Position numbers and translations under genes: made by a program | Assembly (NCBI RefSeq): GCF_002887735.1 | Contig: NZ_PKQP01000002.1 | Span: 496,001-560,000 of the forward strand | DNA length: 64,000 bases | Direction of reading: 5' to 3' | From: Stenotrophomonas bentonitica | GTDB lineage: Bacteria; Pseudomonadota; Gammaproteobacteria; Xanthomonadales; Xanthomonadaceae | The notes under the pieces: model-generated | What the model was told of the DNA's origin: nothing | Database searches by the model: none | The model's input: only the letters and a program-made list of their open reading frames with translations | Shown here: piece by piece, positions 1 to 10,404 of the stretch | Layout of the letters: every line of letters begins with the position of its first letter | Position numbering within the stretch: the first letter of the stretch is position 1

Positions 1-2883
1 CTGCAGCACCGCCGCTTCCTGCGAGGGATCGCTGGCCACGGTGAAGTAGCGCTGCAGCTCCGGCGTGGCAGGCGGGGCAGTGCCGTCGGTGTCGGTCGGC
101 GGTGCCAGCCGCAACGCGGTTTCAAGGCCGGTGCCGGACGGCGACAGAACCTTGAGCTGGCGCAGGTCTTCGCCGATGGCCTGGCCCATGAACGTGACAT
201 GGAAAAGCACCGCGGCGCAGTCCAGTTCGTCCTGGTAGGGCGCCACGTCCACGCTGCTCGAGGGCAGGCCGACCAGGCTGCGCGAGCGGATCGTGGCCAG
301 CATCCCGAAGGCATCCATCACATCGGCGGCCCGGATCGCCGAGCGTCCCAGCAGTTCGTCGGCGGTGCTGCGCCAGCGCTTGCAGGTCTCGGCACCCAGC
401 ACGCTTTCAAGCGCAGGGTTGAGCCGTACTTCCTCGCGTTCGCCATCGAAGGCCAGCCCGACCTGGCCGCGCGTGCCCGGCTCCAGCAGCAGCGTGGCCG
501 GCCACAGCAGCAGCGGAATGATGCGGGTGCGCGAGGTGCCGCGCGGATCGCGGCTGAGCAGGAACGGAAAACCCAGATACAGCCCATCGATGCCGGTGTC
601 GCGCTTGTACAGCGCGCTCTGCCGTGCCAGGGCCATCAGGCGGGGTTCCAGCAGCGGGTTGCGCTGGAACGATTCGGGGTCCAGCTGCACGGCGCGCGCG
701 TTGCGCTGCAACAGGTGATCGAGCAGCGCGGCGGCGGGTCGCCGGGCGCTATCCACGTCGTGCATGTCCACGCGTGCGGTGGTCTTGCCGATACTCATGC
801 GCACCAGCGGGCCACGCATCACCGCGGTGACCACTTTCTTTTCGAAGAAGTCCAGGATCTGCGAGACGTACTGCTGCTTCTGCGGCTGCAGCCAGCGGCT
901 GGCGGGCACGGCCAGCACCACCAGGGCGCGCGCCAGCGGCATGCGCCGTTCCAGCCGGAACTGCTCGGCCCAGCCATCCACCACGGGCAGGCCGGAGCGG
1001 GCGAAGCCCAGGATGCGCGCGTCCACGCTGCGATACAGCTCGGTACGCGGGTGCTGTAGCAGGGCCGCGGCTGCGTCGCTGTCGAAGGCGTCGAGACCGG
1101 CGCTGGCGGCGAGTGTGGCCGCCTCGGCAAGGATGGCCTCGGCACTGCGGAACTGGCCGATTTCCGCGCTCAGCAACACGATCAGGTCTTCTTCGGCCAC
1201 CACCCGGCGCTCGGCCAGCGACAGCAGCCCGGGATGCGCGGTGTCAGGCAGCAGGCGCTGGCGTTCCTGCCATTGCGAGGCCAGCTTGGCCCGCGAGGTG
1301 GACAGCAGGTAGACGCGCAGGGATTCCTCGACCAGGGCGATGTGCTGGTGCAGCGCGCGTTGGCGTACGCTTTCCTCGCGCCGCTTGAGCCTGCACAGCC
1401 AGTTGTCGGTCTGCAGGTGTTCCAGCAGGTCCGGCACCGAACCGCTGATCAGCCGGTAGCCCTCCAACGGGTGCTCAAGCAACCAGCCGGGTGTGACGAT
1501 GTCGCCCCGATGGATCAACGGCATTTCCGGGTTGAGCACCTTCAACGCCAGCATCAGCCGGAAATCGTCCTCGATGCCTTCGTGTCGGGCAATCTGGCGC
1601 AGCCCGGCGACACGGGTGGCAGGCAGGCCGACCTGCTCGGCCCAGGTGACGATCGCCCCGCGCAGCAGGTGGTCCAGGGCCTGGTCCCAGCCGTCGGCCT
1701 GGGCGGCGGCCAGCGCGAACACGGCGGGGCGATGATAGCGGCGCGTGCCCAGCGGCAGGCTGGCGCCATCGCCCTCATCGTGCGCGTGCTGCGCCGCCGG
1801 CGGCGCCGGCACGGCGATGCCGGCCAGCCAGTCGGCCACCTGCGGCCATTGCCAGCGCTGGTGGCGGTCGCGGGCCAGCAGCCCGCGCAGCAGCAGCGCC
1901 AGCTCCGGGTCCAGCGTTTCCGGAATCGGGACACCATTGGCCAGCACGTGGATCAGGAACGCATTGGGATGGATGCCCTCGAAGCAGGCGCCGTCGGTGA
2001 GCTGTTCGAGCAGGATCATCCCCAGGCTCCACCAGTCCGACGCGGCAGCCACGCCACCGGCGATCGCCTCGGGCGCCATGTAGCGGCTGATCTCCAGGGG
2101 CGAGACGATGTCCAGGTCGAACTCGGACAACCGGGCCGAACCGAATCCGCTGATCACCAGGTCCAGTGGCGCGCGCGCCCGCACCAGCAGGCTGGCCGGG
2201 CGCAGGTCGCGGTGGCGCAGCCCGGCTTCGTTGAACGCATGCAGCGCCTGGCCCAGTTCGCCGACGATATGCCGGACCGCATCGCGGTCGCCGATCACGC
2301 TGCCCAGTTCGGCCAGGGTGCCACCGGTGAGCATTTCCACCACTTCGAACGCGCGGTCATCCCAGCGCCCGGTGGCGATGACCTCCGGCACGTGCGCGCG
2401 TGGCAGGCGGCGGATCACATCGTAGATGGCCGGGTCGGGTTCGGCACCGGGGCGGTACAGGGTCAGCATGGCCTGCACCGCCGTGACGGTGTGTTCGGCC
2501 TGGTAGCGGTCACGCACGCCGTCGGTGCTGCTGATCTGGCGCAGCAGCCGCCAGCCATCGATGACCGTTTCGCTGCTGTCGGCCACCGGGGGCGGCAGGT
2601 CCGCCGCCGCCGTCCCATCGGTCGCGCTGGCGCCGCAGTGCAGGCACATCAGGTCGCCGGGGGTCATCGGGTGGCCGTTGTCGCAGACCACCTCCGCGGC
2701 AACGGCGCCGACCGTCGATGCCTGCACCGCTGCCTGGGTGACCACGCTCTGCGGCCGCCAGCCATCGGGATGGATCGGCTCGCCGGCCAGATCCCAGCCG
2801 CACGCGTGCGCATCAACATGGCCTTCGCAGAACATCTCGGCCAGCGCGCGTTCGGTGTGGCAATTGGGGCAAAAACGAATCAT
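1..2883 (-). CDS. Zinc-ribbon/pseudokinase/DUF4011-type SF1 helicase protein (partial, C-terminus outside window)
   Basis: Seen: an unbroken minus-strand frame of 961 codons from an ATG to the window edge. Two zinc-ribbon-like Cys sets open it (C5, C8, C19, C28; then C67, H71, C80, C83). A kinase-like domain follows at about residues 100-320, with HRDLRPAS near 220, GFGSA where DFG is expected near 243, and a YMAPEA/SDWWSLG segment. There is no recognisable glycine loop or VAIK lysine, so it is probably a pseudokinase. A long helical region follows, then LYLGFPFLL and PLLLWPATL with a downstream LNPAL, and finally YFTVASDPSQEAAVL at the very edge. Family knowledge: that series is typical of DUF4011/COG1112-type SF1 helicases, in which DPSQ directly precedes Walker A. 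Inference: the helicase core lies just beyond base 1. The gene starts 4 bp after the radical-SAM gene. A kinase-helicase fusion recalls Mokosh-type defence proteins, but the partners here differ. No function is assigned. Confidence 0.75.
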   Translation of the reverse strand, partial: MIRFCPNCHTERALAEMFCEGHVDAHACGWDLAGEPIHPDGWRPQSVVTQAAVQASTVGAVAAEVVCDNGHPMTPGDLMCLHCGASATDGTAAADLPPPVADSSETVIDGWRLLRQISSTDGVRDRYQAEHTVTAVQAMLTLYRPGAEPDPAIYDVIRRLPRAHVPEVIATGRWDDRAFEVVEMLTGGTLAELGSVIGDRDAVRHIVGELGQALHAFNEAGLRHRDLRPASLLVRARAPLDLVISGFGSARLSEFDLDIVSPLEISRYMAPEAIAGGVAAASDWWSLGMILLEQLTDGACFEGIHPNAFLIHVLANGVPIPETLDPELALLLRGLLARDRHQRWQWPQVADWLAGIAVPAPPAAQHAHDEGDGASLPLGTRRYHRPAVFALAAAQADGWDQALDHLLRGAIVTWAEQVGLPATRVAGLRQIARHEGIEDDFRLMLALKVLNPEMPLIHRGDIVTPGWLLEHPLEGYRLISGSVPDLLEHLQTDNWLCRLKRREESVRQRALHQHIALVEESLRVYLLSTSRAKLASQWQERQRLLPDTAHPGLLSLAERRVVAEEDLIVLLSAEIGQFRSAEAILAEAATLAASAGLDAFDSDAAAALLQHPRTELYRSVDARILGFARSGLPVVDGWAEQFRLERRMPLARALVVLAVPASRWLQPQKQQYVSQILDFFEKKVVTAVMRGPLVRMSIGKTTARVDMHDVDSARRPAAALLDHLLQRNARAVQLDPESFQRNPLLEPRLMALARQSALYKRDTGIDGLYLGFPFLLSRDPRGTSRTRIIPLLLWPATLLLEPGTRGQVGLAFDGEREEVRLNPALESVLGAETCKRWRSTADELLGRSAIRAADVMDAFGMLATIRSRSLVGLPSSSVDVAPYQDELDCAAVLFHVTFMGQAIGEDLRQLKVLSPSGTGLETALRLAPPTDTDGTAPPATPELQRYFTVASDPSQEAAVLQ

Positions 2884-2887
2884 GGAC

Positions 2888-3543
2888 TTACTCGACTGGA
2901 CGACGCGATGAAGTGTGTGCGCTGGTCTGTACCTGGTGGCCCTGAGCGCGCAGCAGCTCGCGCAGGCGCAGCAGGTCGCCGCGGCGGGGGATGCCGGCCA
3001 TCCAGACGGTGCCGGTGGCATCGAACATCAGGTCAAGCGCCTTGTCGGCCGGCGTGCTGGCCCGCTCCAGGCCCGCCAGGCGCGACCGACCCAGCGCGGT
3101 GAGCAGGGTGAGGCGCTGGTTGTCGCTACCCCGCAGCGCCAGCGACTGGTCCGCCTGTTCGAGGTAGGGGTCGCTGATCACCGCATCGATCAGGTCGCGC
3201 GCCTGGTCCAGCATGGGCTGCAGCGTTTCCAACGGATGGCCGCTGTACACCAGGATGTCCGCGGCGGTGCGTTGGCGCAGTCCCACCAGCATCTGCAGCA
3301 GGGCGTCGAACTGGTCGAACGGCTCGCCGCCGGAAATGGTGATGCCGTCGGCCTGGTCCAGCCACGGGGCCACCTGCTCGAGCAGGGAGGCCACGTCGAC
3401 GACGGTGCGCCCCGGCCCCCAGGTGTCGGCTGAAATGCAGCCGCTGCAGCGGATGCTGCAGCCCTGGAACCAGATGCCCAGGCGTTGCCCCGGCCCCAGC
3501 GTGGTCACCGGGAAATGCACGCGTGACAGCTGCAGTGGACGGT

Positions 3544-3547
<4 letters not shown>
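2888..3547 (-). CDS. Small radical-SAM (4Fe-4S single-cluster) protein, NrdG/activase-like
   Basis: Seen: 219 residues with a cysteine motif C30-X3-C34-X2-C37 (GCSIRCSGC) and GGEP at 73-76, the signatures of a radical-SAM domain that binds one 4Fe-4S cluster and SAM. The size and the FQGCSIRCSGC/GITISGGEP pattern resemble NrdG-type activating enzymes and the '4Fe-4S single cluster domain' family. Start choice: a TTG whose last two bases are the first two of the upstream TGA stop (TTGA overlap), placed just before the conserved LSRVHFPVTTLGPG segment; the frame is open further upstream, but that would lie inside the AAA+ gene. No glycyl-radical enzyme is visible next to it. Inference: it modifies or activates a product of this cassette, or uses the cluster as a redox switch. 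The substrate is unknown. Confidence 0.8.
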
Positions 3548-5376
<1,829 letters not shown>

Positions 5377-5446
5377 CCTGCTGCCTGCTGTTCCCATGGT
5401 AGGGGGCAGGGTATTGCGCGCAGCCGCCAATTTCCAGCGCGTGCGG

Positions 5447-7591
5447 CTAGCCTGTTGCCGCGCCTGGCCGTGCCTGCGCCTTCCATCCGGCGGCGATCTC
5501 CACCCGCGGGCGCGGGTGGTCATGCAGCTGCGTGAACCGCTCCGGGTCCACCGGGCGCCCCAGCAGGTAACCCTGCAGGTAGTCGCAGCCCAACCGTTCC
5601 AGGTAGGCGCGCTGCCCGGCGGTCTCGACGCCTTCGGCCACGATGTCCATGTCCAGCGCGTGTCCCAGCGCCACGATCGCCGAGACGATCACCACGTCTT
5701 CGGAGCTGTTCTCCAGGTCGCGTACGAAGGCGTGGTCGATCTTGATCTCGGTTGCCGGCAGGCGCTTGAGGTAGAGCAGGCTGGAGTAGCCGGTACCGAA
5801 ATCGTCGATGGAGATGCCCACGCCCAGCGCCGCCATCGCCAGCAGCAGCGTCAGGCTCGCCTCGGTGTCGCGCATGACCGTGTTTTCCGTAATTTCCAGG
5901 ATCAGCCGGCGTGGTTCGATCCGGTGGGTCTGCAGCGCCTCGCGCACTTCCCGCAGCAGGTTGGGCGAGGCAAACTGGATCGGGGAGAGGTTCACCGAGA
6001 CCGTCCAGCCGTCATGCCCGGCGTCGTGCCACACACGCAGCTGGCGGCAGGCTTCGTCCAGCGCCCACCGGCCGATCTCGTTGATCACGCCGCTGCGCTC
6101 GGCCAGGCGGATGAAGCGGTCTGGTGGAATCAGCCCCTGCTGGGGATGGCGCCAGCGGATCAGGGCTTCAGCGCCACTGACCGACTGCCCGGCCACGCGG
6201 GTCTTGGGTTGATAGTGCAGCAACAGCTGCTCGGTGCCGATCGCGCGGCGCAGGTCGGCCAACAGCTGGAACTGCTGTTCGGCGCTGTCGTTCATCCACT
6301 CGGCGAACAGCACGTAGGCATTGCGCCCGGCCTCCTTGGCCTGGTACATCGCGGCATCGGCGAAGGCCATCAGCTGCCGCTCGCTGGCGGCGTGGTCCGG
6401 ACAGATCGCGATGCCGACGCTGGCCGTCACCTGCAGGTCGTGGCGGGGCAGCAACGGCTCGCGGCCGACGGTCTGGATGATGCGGCTGGCCAGTGTCGCC
6501 ACGTCTTCGTCGTTCTCGATCGGCACCACCAGCACGAATTCATCGCCGCCCAGCCGCGCCAGCATGTCCGCCGGGCGCAGCAGCTTGCGGGTGCGGTCCG
6601 CCACGGCGACCAGCAGGGCGTCGCCGGTCTGGTGGCCGTAGGCATCGTTGACCTGCTTGAAGCCGTCCAGGTCCATGAACATCACCGCAAACCGGCTGCC
6701 GCGCTGTTCCGCTTCGGCCAGGGATTGCTCGATCCGCTGCTGCAGCAGGCGACGATTCGGCAGGCGGGTGAGCGGGTCGTGCAGGGCCGCCTGGGTCAGC
6801 TCGGCATAGGCATCGTCAAGCGAACTGCTCAGGTCGGTGTTGCGCAGACGCAGCAGCTGGGCCTCCATGCGCTGGTCCAGCCAGGACACGATCAGCACTA
6901 CCGCCAGGATCGCGATGGTCAGGGCCAGCACCACCAGTGCCAGCCACTGCGCCTGCAGGCCCTCCCCGCCGGCGGCACTGCAGATGCTGCCCGCGGGGAA
7001 GCGGGCGGCGGCCATCCCGGTGTAGTGCATGCCCACGATCGCCGTGCCCAGCACCAGTGCCGGCGCGGCACGGTCGCGCAGGCGGCGATGGCTGCTGCGC
7101 AGGCGGAAGGCGATGAACAGCGCGGTCCAGGAGGCGACCACGGCGATCAGCAACGACAGGGCCACCCAACCGGGGTGGTAGTCGATGCCGGGCTGCATGT
7201 GCAGCGCGGCCATGCCGAGGTAGTGCATCGCGGCGATGCCGCTGCCCATGAGCAGTGCGCCAAGGGCGAGGCGCCCGTGCGGCAGGGTCGGTTGCGAGAC
7301 CAGCCACAGCGCGAAGATGGACGAGGCCATCGCAGCCAGCAGCGAAACCGTGGTCAGGCCGAGCGCATAGCCGAGTGGGATGGGCAGGCGGAAGGCCAGC
7401 ATCCCGATGAAATGCATCGAGCAGATGCCCAGCCCCATCGCGCAGCCGCCGCCGATCAGCCACAACCAGGTGGTACGGCGCGTGGCCGCGGTGGTGACGC
7501 GGCTGGCCATGTCCAGCGCAGTGAACGAGGCCAGCACGGCAACCAGGAATGACACGACCACCAACCACGGGGTGTAACTGCCGATCAGCAT
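5447..7591 (-). CDS. MHYT-GGDEF-EAL cyclic-di-GMP signalling protein
   Basis: Seen: 714 residues. About 230 N-terminal residues form seven or so membrane helices with three MHYT-type motifs (SMHFIGM near 59, AMHYLGM, GMHYTGM), a proposed metal/gas-sensing membrane module. An intact GGDEF motif lies near residue 348 (RLGGDEF), followed by an EAL domain with AEALIRW near 474, LEITENTVM, DDFGTGYSS and LKIDHAFV. Both synthase and phosphodiesterase motifs look intact, so it may be bifunctional; direction cannot be told from sequence. It lies downstream of fliR with a 179-bp gap and on the same strand, so it may be read with the flagellar export genes. The next gene downstream is the unrelated AAA+ cassette. 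Confidence 0.9.
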   Translation of the reverse strand: MLIGSYTPWLVVVSFLVAVLASFTALDMASRVTTAATRRTTWLWLIGGGCAMGLGICSMHFIGMLAFRLPIPLGYALGLTTVSLLAAMASSIFALWLVSQPTLPHGRLALGALLMGSGIAAMHYLGMAALHMQPGIDYHPGWVALSLLIAVVASWTALFIAFRLRSSHRRLRDRAAPALVLGTAIVGMHYTGMAAARFPAGSICSAAGGEGLQAQWLALVVLALTIAILAVVLIVSWLDQRMEAQLLRLRNTDLSSSLDDAYAELTQAALHDPLTRLPNRRLLQQRIEQSLAEAEQRGSRFAVMFMDLDGFKQVNDAYGHQTGDALLVAVADRTRKLLRPADMLARLGGDEFVLVVPIENDEDVATLASRIIQTVGREPLLPRHDLQVTASVGIAICPDHAASERQLMAFADAAMYQAKEAGRNAYVLFAEWMNDSAEQQFQLLADLRRAIGTEQLLLHYQPKTRVAGQSVSGAEALIRWRHPQQGLIPPDRFIRLAERSGVINEIGRWALDEACRQLRVWHDAGHDGWTVSVNLSPIQFASPNLLREVREALQTHRIEPRRLILEITENTVMRDTEASLTLLLAMAALGVGISIDDFGTGYSSLLYLKRLPATEIKIDHAFVRDLENSSEDVVIVSAIVALGHALDMDIVAEGVETAGQRAYLERLGCDYLQGYLLGRPVDPERFTQLHDHPRPRVEIAAGWKAQARPGAATG

Positions 7592-7770
7592 GGATGACGC
7601 TCTCCTTGGTCAACGCCTGAGCGATACGACAGAACGCGCCGCCATCAGCGCAGAGCGCGGGTGAAGATTTCGTCGTCAGCCAAGACTAACGCCACGCACC
7701 GGGGGGATCGCAAGTGGCAGGCGTGCAGGGCGATACGGTGGCCACGCGGTTGTCCCGCACGTGTCCCGGG

Positions 7771-8562
7771 TCAGCGGCTGACGCTGTCGGCGGCATCGAA
7801 CGCCGCGTCGAACAGGCGTTGCACGGGCGGGCCCATCTCACCGGCCAGCACGGTCAGCAGGAACAGCCCCAACAGCAGCGCGACCGGCAGGCCGAGCTGG
7901 ATCGGGTTCAACGCGGGCGCCGCACGGGCCAGTACGCCGAAGGCCAGGTTGATCGCCAGCATCGCTACGGTCAGCGGCAGCGCCAGCGTGAGCGCGCCGC
8001 GGAACACCTGCAGCAGGAACGTCGGCGCGATGCTCAGGAATGCCTGGGGGTCGGGCAGCGAGGTGCCGATCGGCAGGGCCTTGTAGCTGTCCATCAGCAA
8101 TGAGATCAGCGCCAGGTGGCCATTGGCGGTGAAGAAGAGCAGGCCGAACAGCAGATAGAACCATTGCCCGATCACGCCGGAGCTGCCGCCACGCAGCGGG
8201 TCGCTCATCTGCGCGAAGGCCAGGCCGGTCCCCTGCGCGACCAGCTCGCCGGCCATCGCACCGGCCTCGAACACCAGCCGCAGCACGAAGCCGATCGACA
8301 CGCCGATCGCCAGTTCGCGCGCAATGGTCAGCACCGTGGCCGCATCGAAGCCGGTCCATTCCGGTACTGGCGGCAGCATCGGCGACAGCGCGATGGCCAG
8401 CGCGCCGGCCAGCAGCACGCGTATCCGGGACGGCACCGCGCGGGTGCCGATCAACGGCATGGCCATCAACATCGCGCCGATGCGCAGCATCGTCCACAGG
8501 ATCGTGCCGATCATGCCGAAGGCCTGCAGGCCGTCGGCGGCCATCTGGGTCGCGGAATCCAC
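7771..8562 (-). CDS. fliR: Flagellar export gate protein FliR
   Basis: Seen: 263 residues, almost entirely hydrophobic helices, with the family's RELAIGVSIGFVLRLVFE and GQWFYLLFGLLFF segments. Known role: inner-membrane core of the flagellar type III export gate with FliP and FliQ, where it closes the helical FliP5Q4R1 complex. Start: a GTG at 8562, 11 bp after the fliQ stop with GAGG upstream; an ATG six codons later is the alternative. It is the last gene of the fliLMNOPQR series. Flagellar rather than injectisome identity follows from neighbours. Confidence 0.93.
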   Translation of the reverse strand: MDSATQMAADGLQAFGMIGTILWTMLRIGAMLMAMPLIGTRAVPSRIRVLLAGALAIALSPMLPPVPEWTGFDAATVLTIARELAIGVSIGFVLRLVFEAGAMAGELVAQGTGLAFAQMSDPLRGGSSGVIGQWFYLLFGLLFFTANGHLALISLLMDSYKALPIGTSLPDPQAFLSIAPTFLLQVFRGALTLALPLTVAMLAINLAFGVLARAAPALNPIQLGLPVALLLGLFLLTVLAGEMGPPVQRLFDAAFDAADSVSR

Positions 8563-8573
8563 GGCGGCTGGCC

Positions 8574-8843
8574 TCAGCCGATCAGGTGCGGGATGCGCTG
8601 GAACAGCAGCGTGGTGTATTCGACCAGATGGCCGATCAGCAGGCTGCCCAGCGCAAACAGCACCACGGTCAGTGCCGCCGCCTTGGCGACGAAGGCGATG
8701 GTCGGCTCGTTGAGCTGGGTCGCGGCCTGGACCACGCCGACCACCACGCCGACGATCAGCACGGTGAGCAGCAGCGGGCCGGCGACCCACAGCACGGTGA
8801 TCAGGCCACCACGGAGTTCGGTCAGGGCAAGTTCGGGCGTCAT
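8574..8843 (-). CDS. fliQ: Flagellar export gate protein FliQ
   Basis: Seen: 89 residues with two long hydrophobic helices (about 16-40 and 52-76) and the conserved QAATQLNEPTIAFVAK loop between them, the usual FliQ length and layout. It is a small subunit of the FliP-FliQ-FliR export gate in the basal-body membrane. It lies between fliP (39 bp upstream) and fliR, in the standard order. Confidence 0.95.
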   Translation of the reverse strand: MTPELALTELRGGLITVLWVAGPLLLTVLIVGVVVGVVQAATQLNEPTIAFVAKAAALTVVLFALGSLLIGHLVEYTTLLFQRIPHLIG

Positions 8844-8882
8844 GTCGGTCTCGGGTCCGTATCGATCAGCAGGGCAGGGCGG

Positions 8883-9665
8883 TCAGACCGCATTGAAACT
8901 GGCGGCCAAGGTGCCCACCACCAGGACCCAGCCATCCACCAGCACGAACAACAGGATCTTGAACGGAGCGGAGACCAGCATCGGCGAGAGCATCATCATG
9001 CCCATCGACATCAACACGCTGGCCACGACCAGATCGATGATCACGAACGGAATGAAGATCAGGAAGCCGATCTCGAAGGCGGTCTTCAGTTCGCTGGTGA
9101 CGAACGAGGCGACCAGGATCGGGAACGGAATGGCATCCGGGCTGGAGTAGGTGCCGTGCCCGGCCATGCCCGCGAAGGTCATCAGATCGGTCTCGCGGAT
9201 CTGCGCCAGCATGAAGGCGCGTAGCGGCTGGGTGGTCAGCGTCCAGGCGGTCTGGAAGTCGATCTCGCCGTTGAGGTACGGCGCCATGCCGCTGCCCCAC
9301 GCCTTCTGCCACACCGGCAGCATCACCATCGCGGTGAGGAACAACGCCAGGCCGAGCAGCACCTGGTTGGATGGGGTCTGGCCGGTGCCCAGCGCCTGGC
9401 GCAGCAGGCCGAGCACGATGATGATGCGGGTGAAGGCGGTCAGCACCAGCAGCATCGACGGGATCAGGGTGATCGCCGTCATCAGCAACAGGGTCTGCAG
9501 CGGCAGGCTCACCGGCTGGCCGCCGATCTTGCCGACATTCACATCCGGCAGTGCGGGCACGCCCGGCACGCCGGGCGCAGCCCAGGCCAGGGCGGGCAGC
9601 GCGCACAGCAGGGCAGTCAGCAACAGCGGCAGGTAACGGGTCCAGGAGGTACGGGGGCCACGCAT
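8883..9665 (-). CDS. fliP: Flagellar export gate protein FliP
   Basis: Seen: 260 residues. A cleavable signal sequence (residues 1-29, ending ALAWA) is followed by the family signatures TAFTRIIIVLGLLRQALGTGQTPSNQVLLGLALFLT (given here only as a region, residues 75-110) and a C-terminal hydrophobic pair with SMGMMMLSP. FliP forms the pentameric core of the export gate. It is 2 bp from fliO and 39 bp from fliQ, in the normal fliOPQR order. Confidence 0.96.
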   Translation of the reverse strand: MRGPRTSWTRYLPLLLTALLCALPALAWAAPGVPGVPALPDVNVGKIGGQPVSLPLQTLLLMTAITLIPSMLLVLTAFTRIIIVLGLLRQALGTGQTPSNQVLLGLALFLTAMVMLPVWQKAWGSGMAPYLNGEIDFQTAWTLTTQPLRAFMLAQIRETDLMTFAGMAGHGTYSSPDAIPFPILVASFVTSELKTAFEIGFLIFIPFVIIDLVVASVLMSMGMMMLSPMLVSAPFKILLFVLVDGWVLVVGTLAASFNAV

Positions 9666-9667
9666 GT

Positions 9668-10069
9668 TCAGGGTTCCTTGCGCAGCCGCTGTTGCAGCAG
9701 CTGGGCGAAATTCGGGAGCTGTTTGAAATCGGGAAGGCGCGCCGGCGCCGGCGGCGGCAGGGGGTCGGGAAGCTGATGCAGCGTATTGATGCCGCCGGCC
9801 GTGACGCCCAGCAGCAGCTGGGTGCCATTGACCTCGACCACCACCACGCGCTCCTTGGCGCCGACAGTGAGGCTGGCGACCACGCGCAGCCCCTCGGCCG
9901 GGCGGAAGCCGCTGCCGGGCATGCGCTTGAGCAGCCAGCCCAGGCCGACGATCAGTGCCAGCACGCCCAGCAACGCCAGCACCGCACCGAACATGCCCGG
10001 TGCGGCGGCGGCATGCTGGCCGACCTTGACGGTCGAGGCGCCGGCCGCGATCAGCAGCCCGGCACTCAA
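9668..10069 (-). CDS. fliO: Flagellar biosynthesis protein FliO
   Basis: Seen: 133 residues; one membrane helix at about 27-47 (MFGAVLALLGVLALIVGLGW), then a small domain with VGAKERVVVVEVNGTQLLLGVT, typical of FliO. A proline-rich tail follows. FliO assists assembly of the FliP ring. Its ATG overlaps the fliN stop (ATGA), and fliP follows after 2 bp, indicating translational coupling. Confidence 0.92.
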   Translation of the reverse strand: MSAGLLIAAGASTVKVGQHAAAAPGMFGAVLALLGVLALIVGLGWLLKRMPGSGFRPAEGLRVVASLTVGAKERVVVVEVNGTQLLLGVTAGGINTLHQLPDPLPPPAPARLPDFKQLPNFAQLLQQRLRKEP

Positions 10070-10404
10070 CGCAGTCTCCGGATCCGTTCGCTCGGGCTGA
10101 CCACGTCGGTCAGGCGCACGCCGAAGCGATCGTTGATCACCACCACCTCGCCATGGGCGATCAGGGTGCCGTTGACGAACACGTCCAGCGATTCGCCAGC
10201 GCCGCGTTCCAGTTCCACCACCGAGCCCTGGTTGAGCTGCAGCAGGTTGCGGATCGGCAGGCGCGCGCGGCCGACTTCCAGCGACAGGGTCACCGGTACA
10301 TCCAGGATCACATCCAGGTTGAGCTCGTCGCCGACGGTGGCGTCGTCCGACTGCAGCTGGGTGAACTGTGCCGGTGCCGGCTCGTTGGATTCGATATCGT
10401 TCAT
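10066..10404 (-). CDS. fliN: Flagellar motor switch protein FliN
   Basis: Seen: 112 residues with an acidic N-terminus and a SpoA domain at about 25-105 (LDVPVTLSLEVGRARLPIRNLLQLNQGSVVEL as a region, then DVFVNGTLIAHGEVVVINDRFGVRLTD). FliN forms the lower C-ring with FliM and FliH contacts. ATG overlaps the fliM stop and its own stop overlaps the fliO start (both ATGA), so fliM-N-O is a coupled series. Confidence 0.96.
   Translation of the reverse strand: MNDIESNEPAPAQFTQLQSDDATVGDELNLDVILDVPVTLSLEVGRARLPIRNLLQLNQGSVVELERGAGESLDVFVNGTLIAHGEVVVINDRFGVRLTDVVSPSERIRRLR

Noticed and set aside
1234..3102. Long plus-strand open frame opposite the pseudokinase-helicase gene
   Set aside because: Composition is Gln/Arg/His-rich with no domains, as expected from the antisense frame of GC-rich genes; the minus-strand frame has clear motifs.
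8562..9665. fliP/fliQ/fliR as parts of a virulence type III secretion system
   Set aside because: Neighbours are all flagellar and no injectisome-only genes are present.
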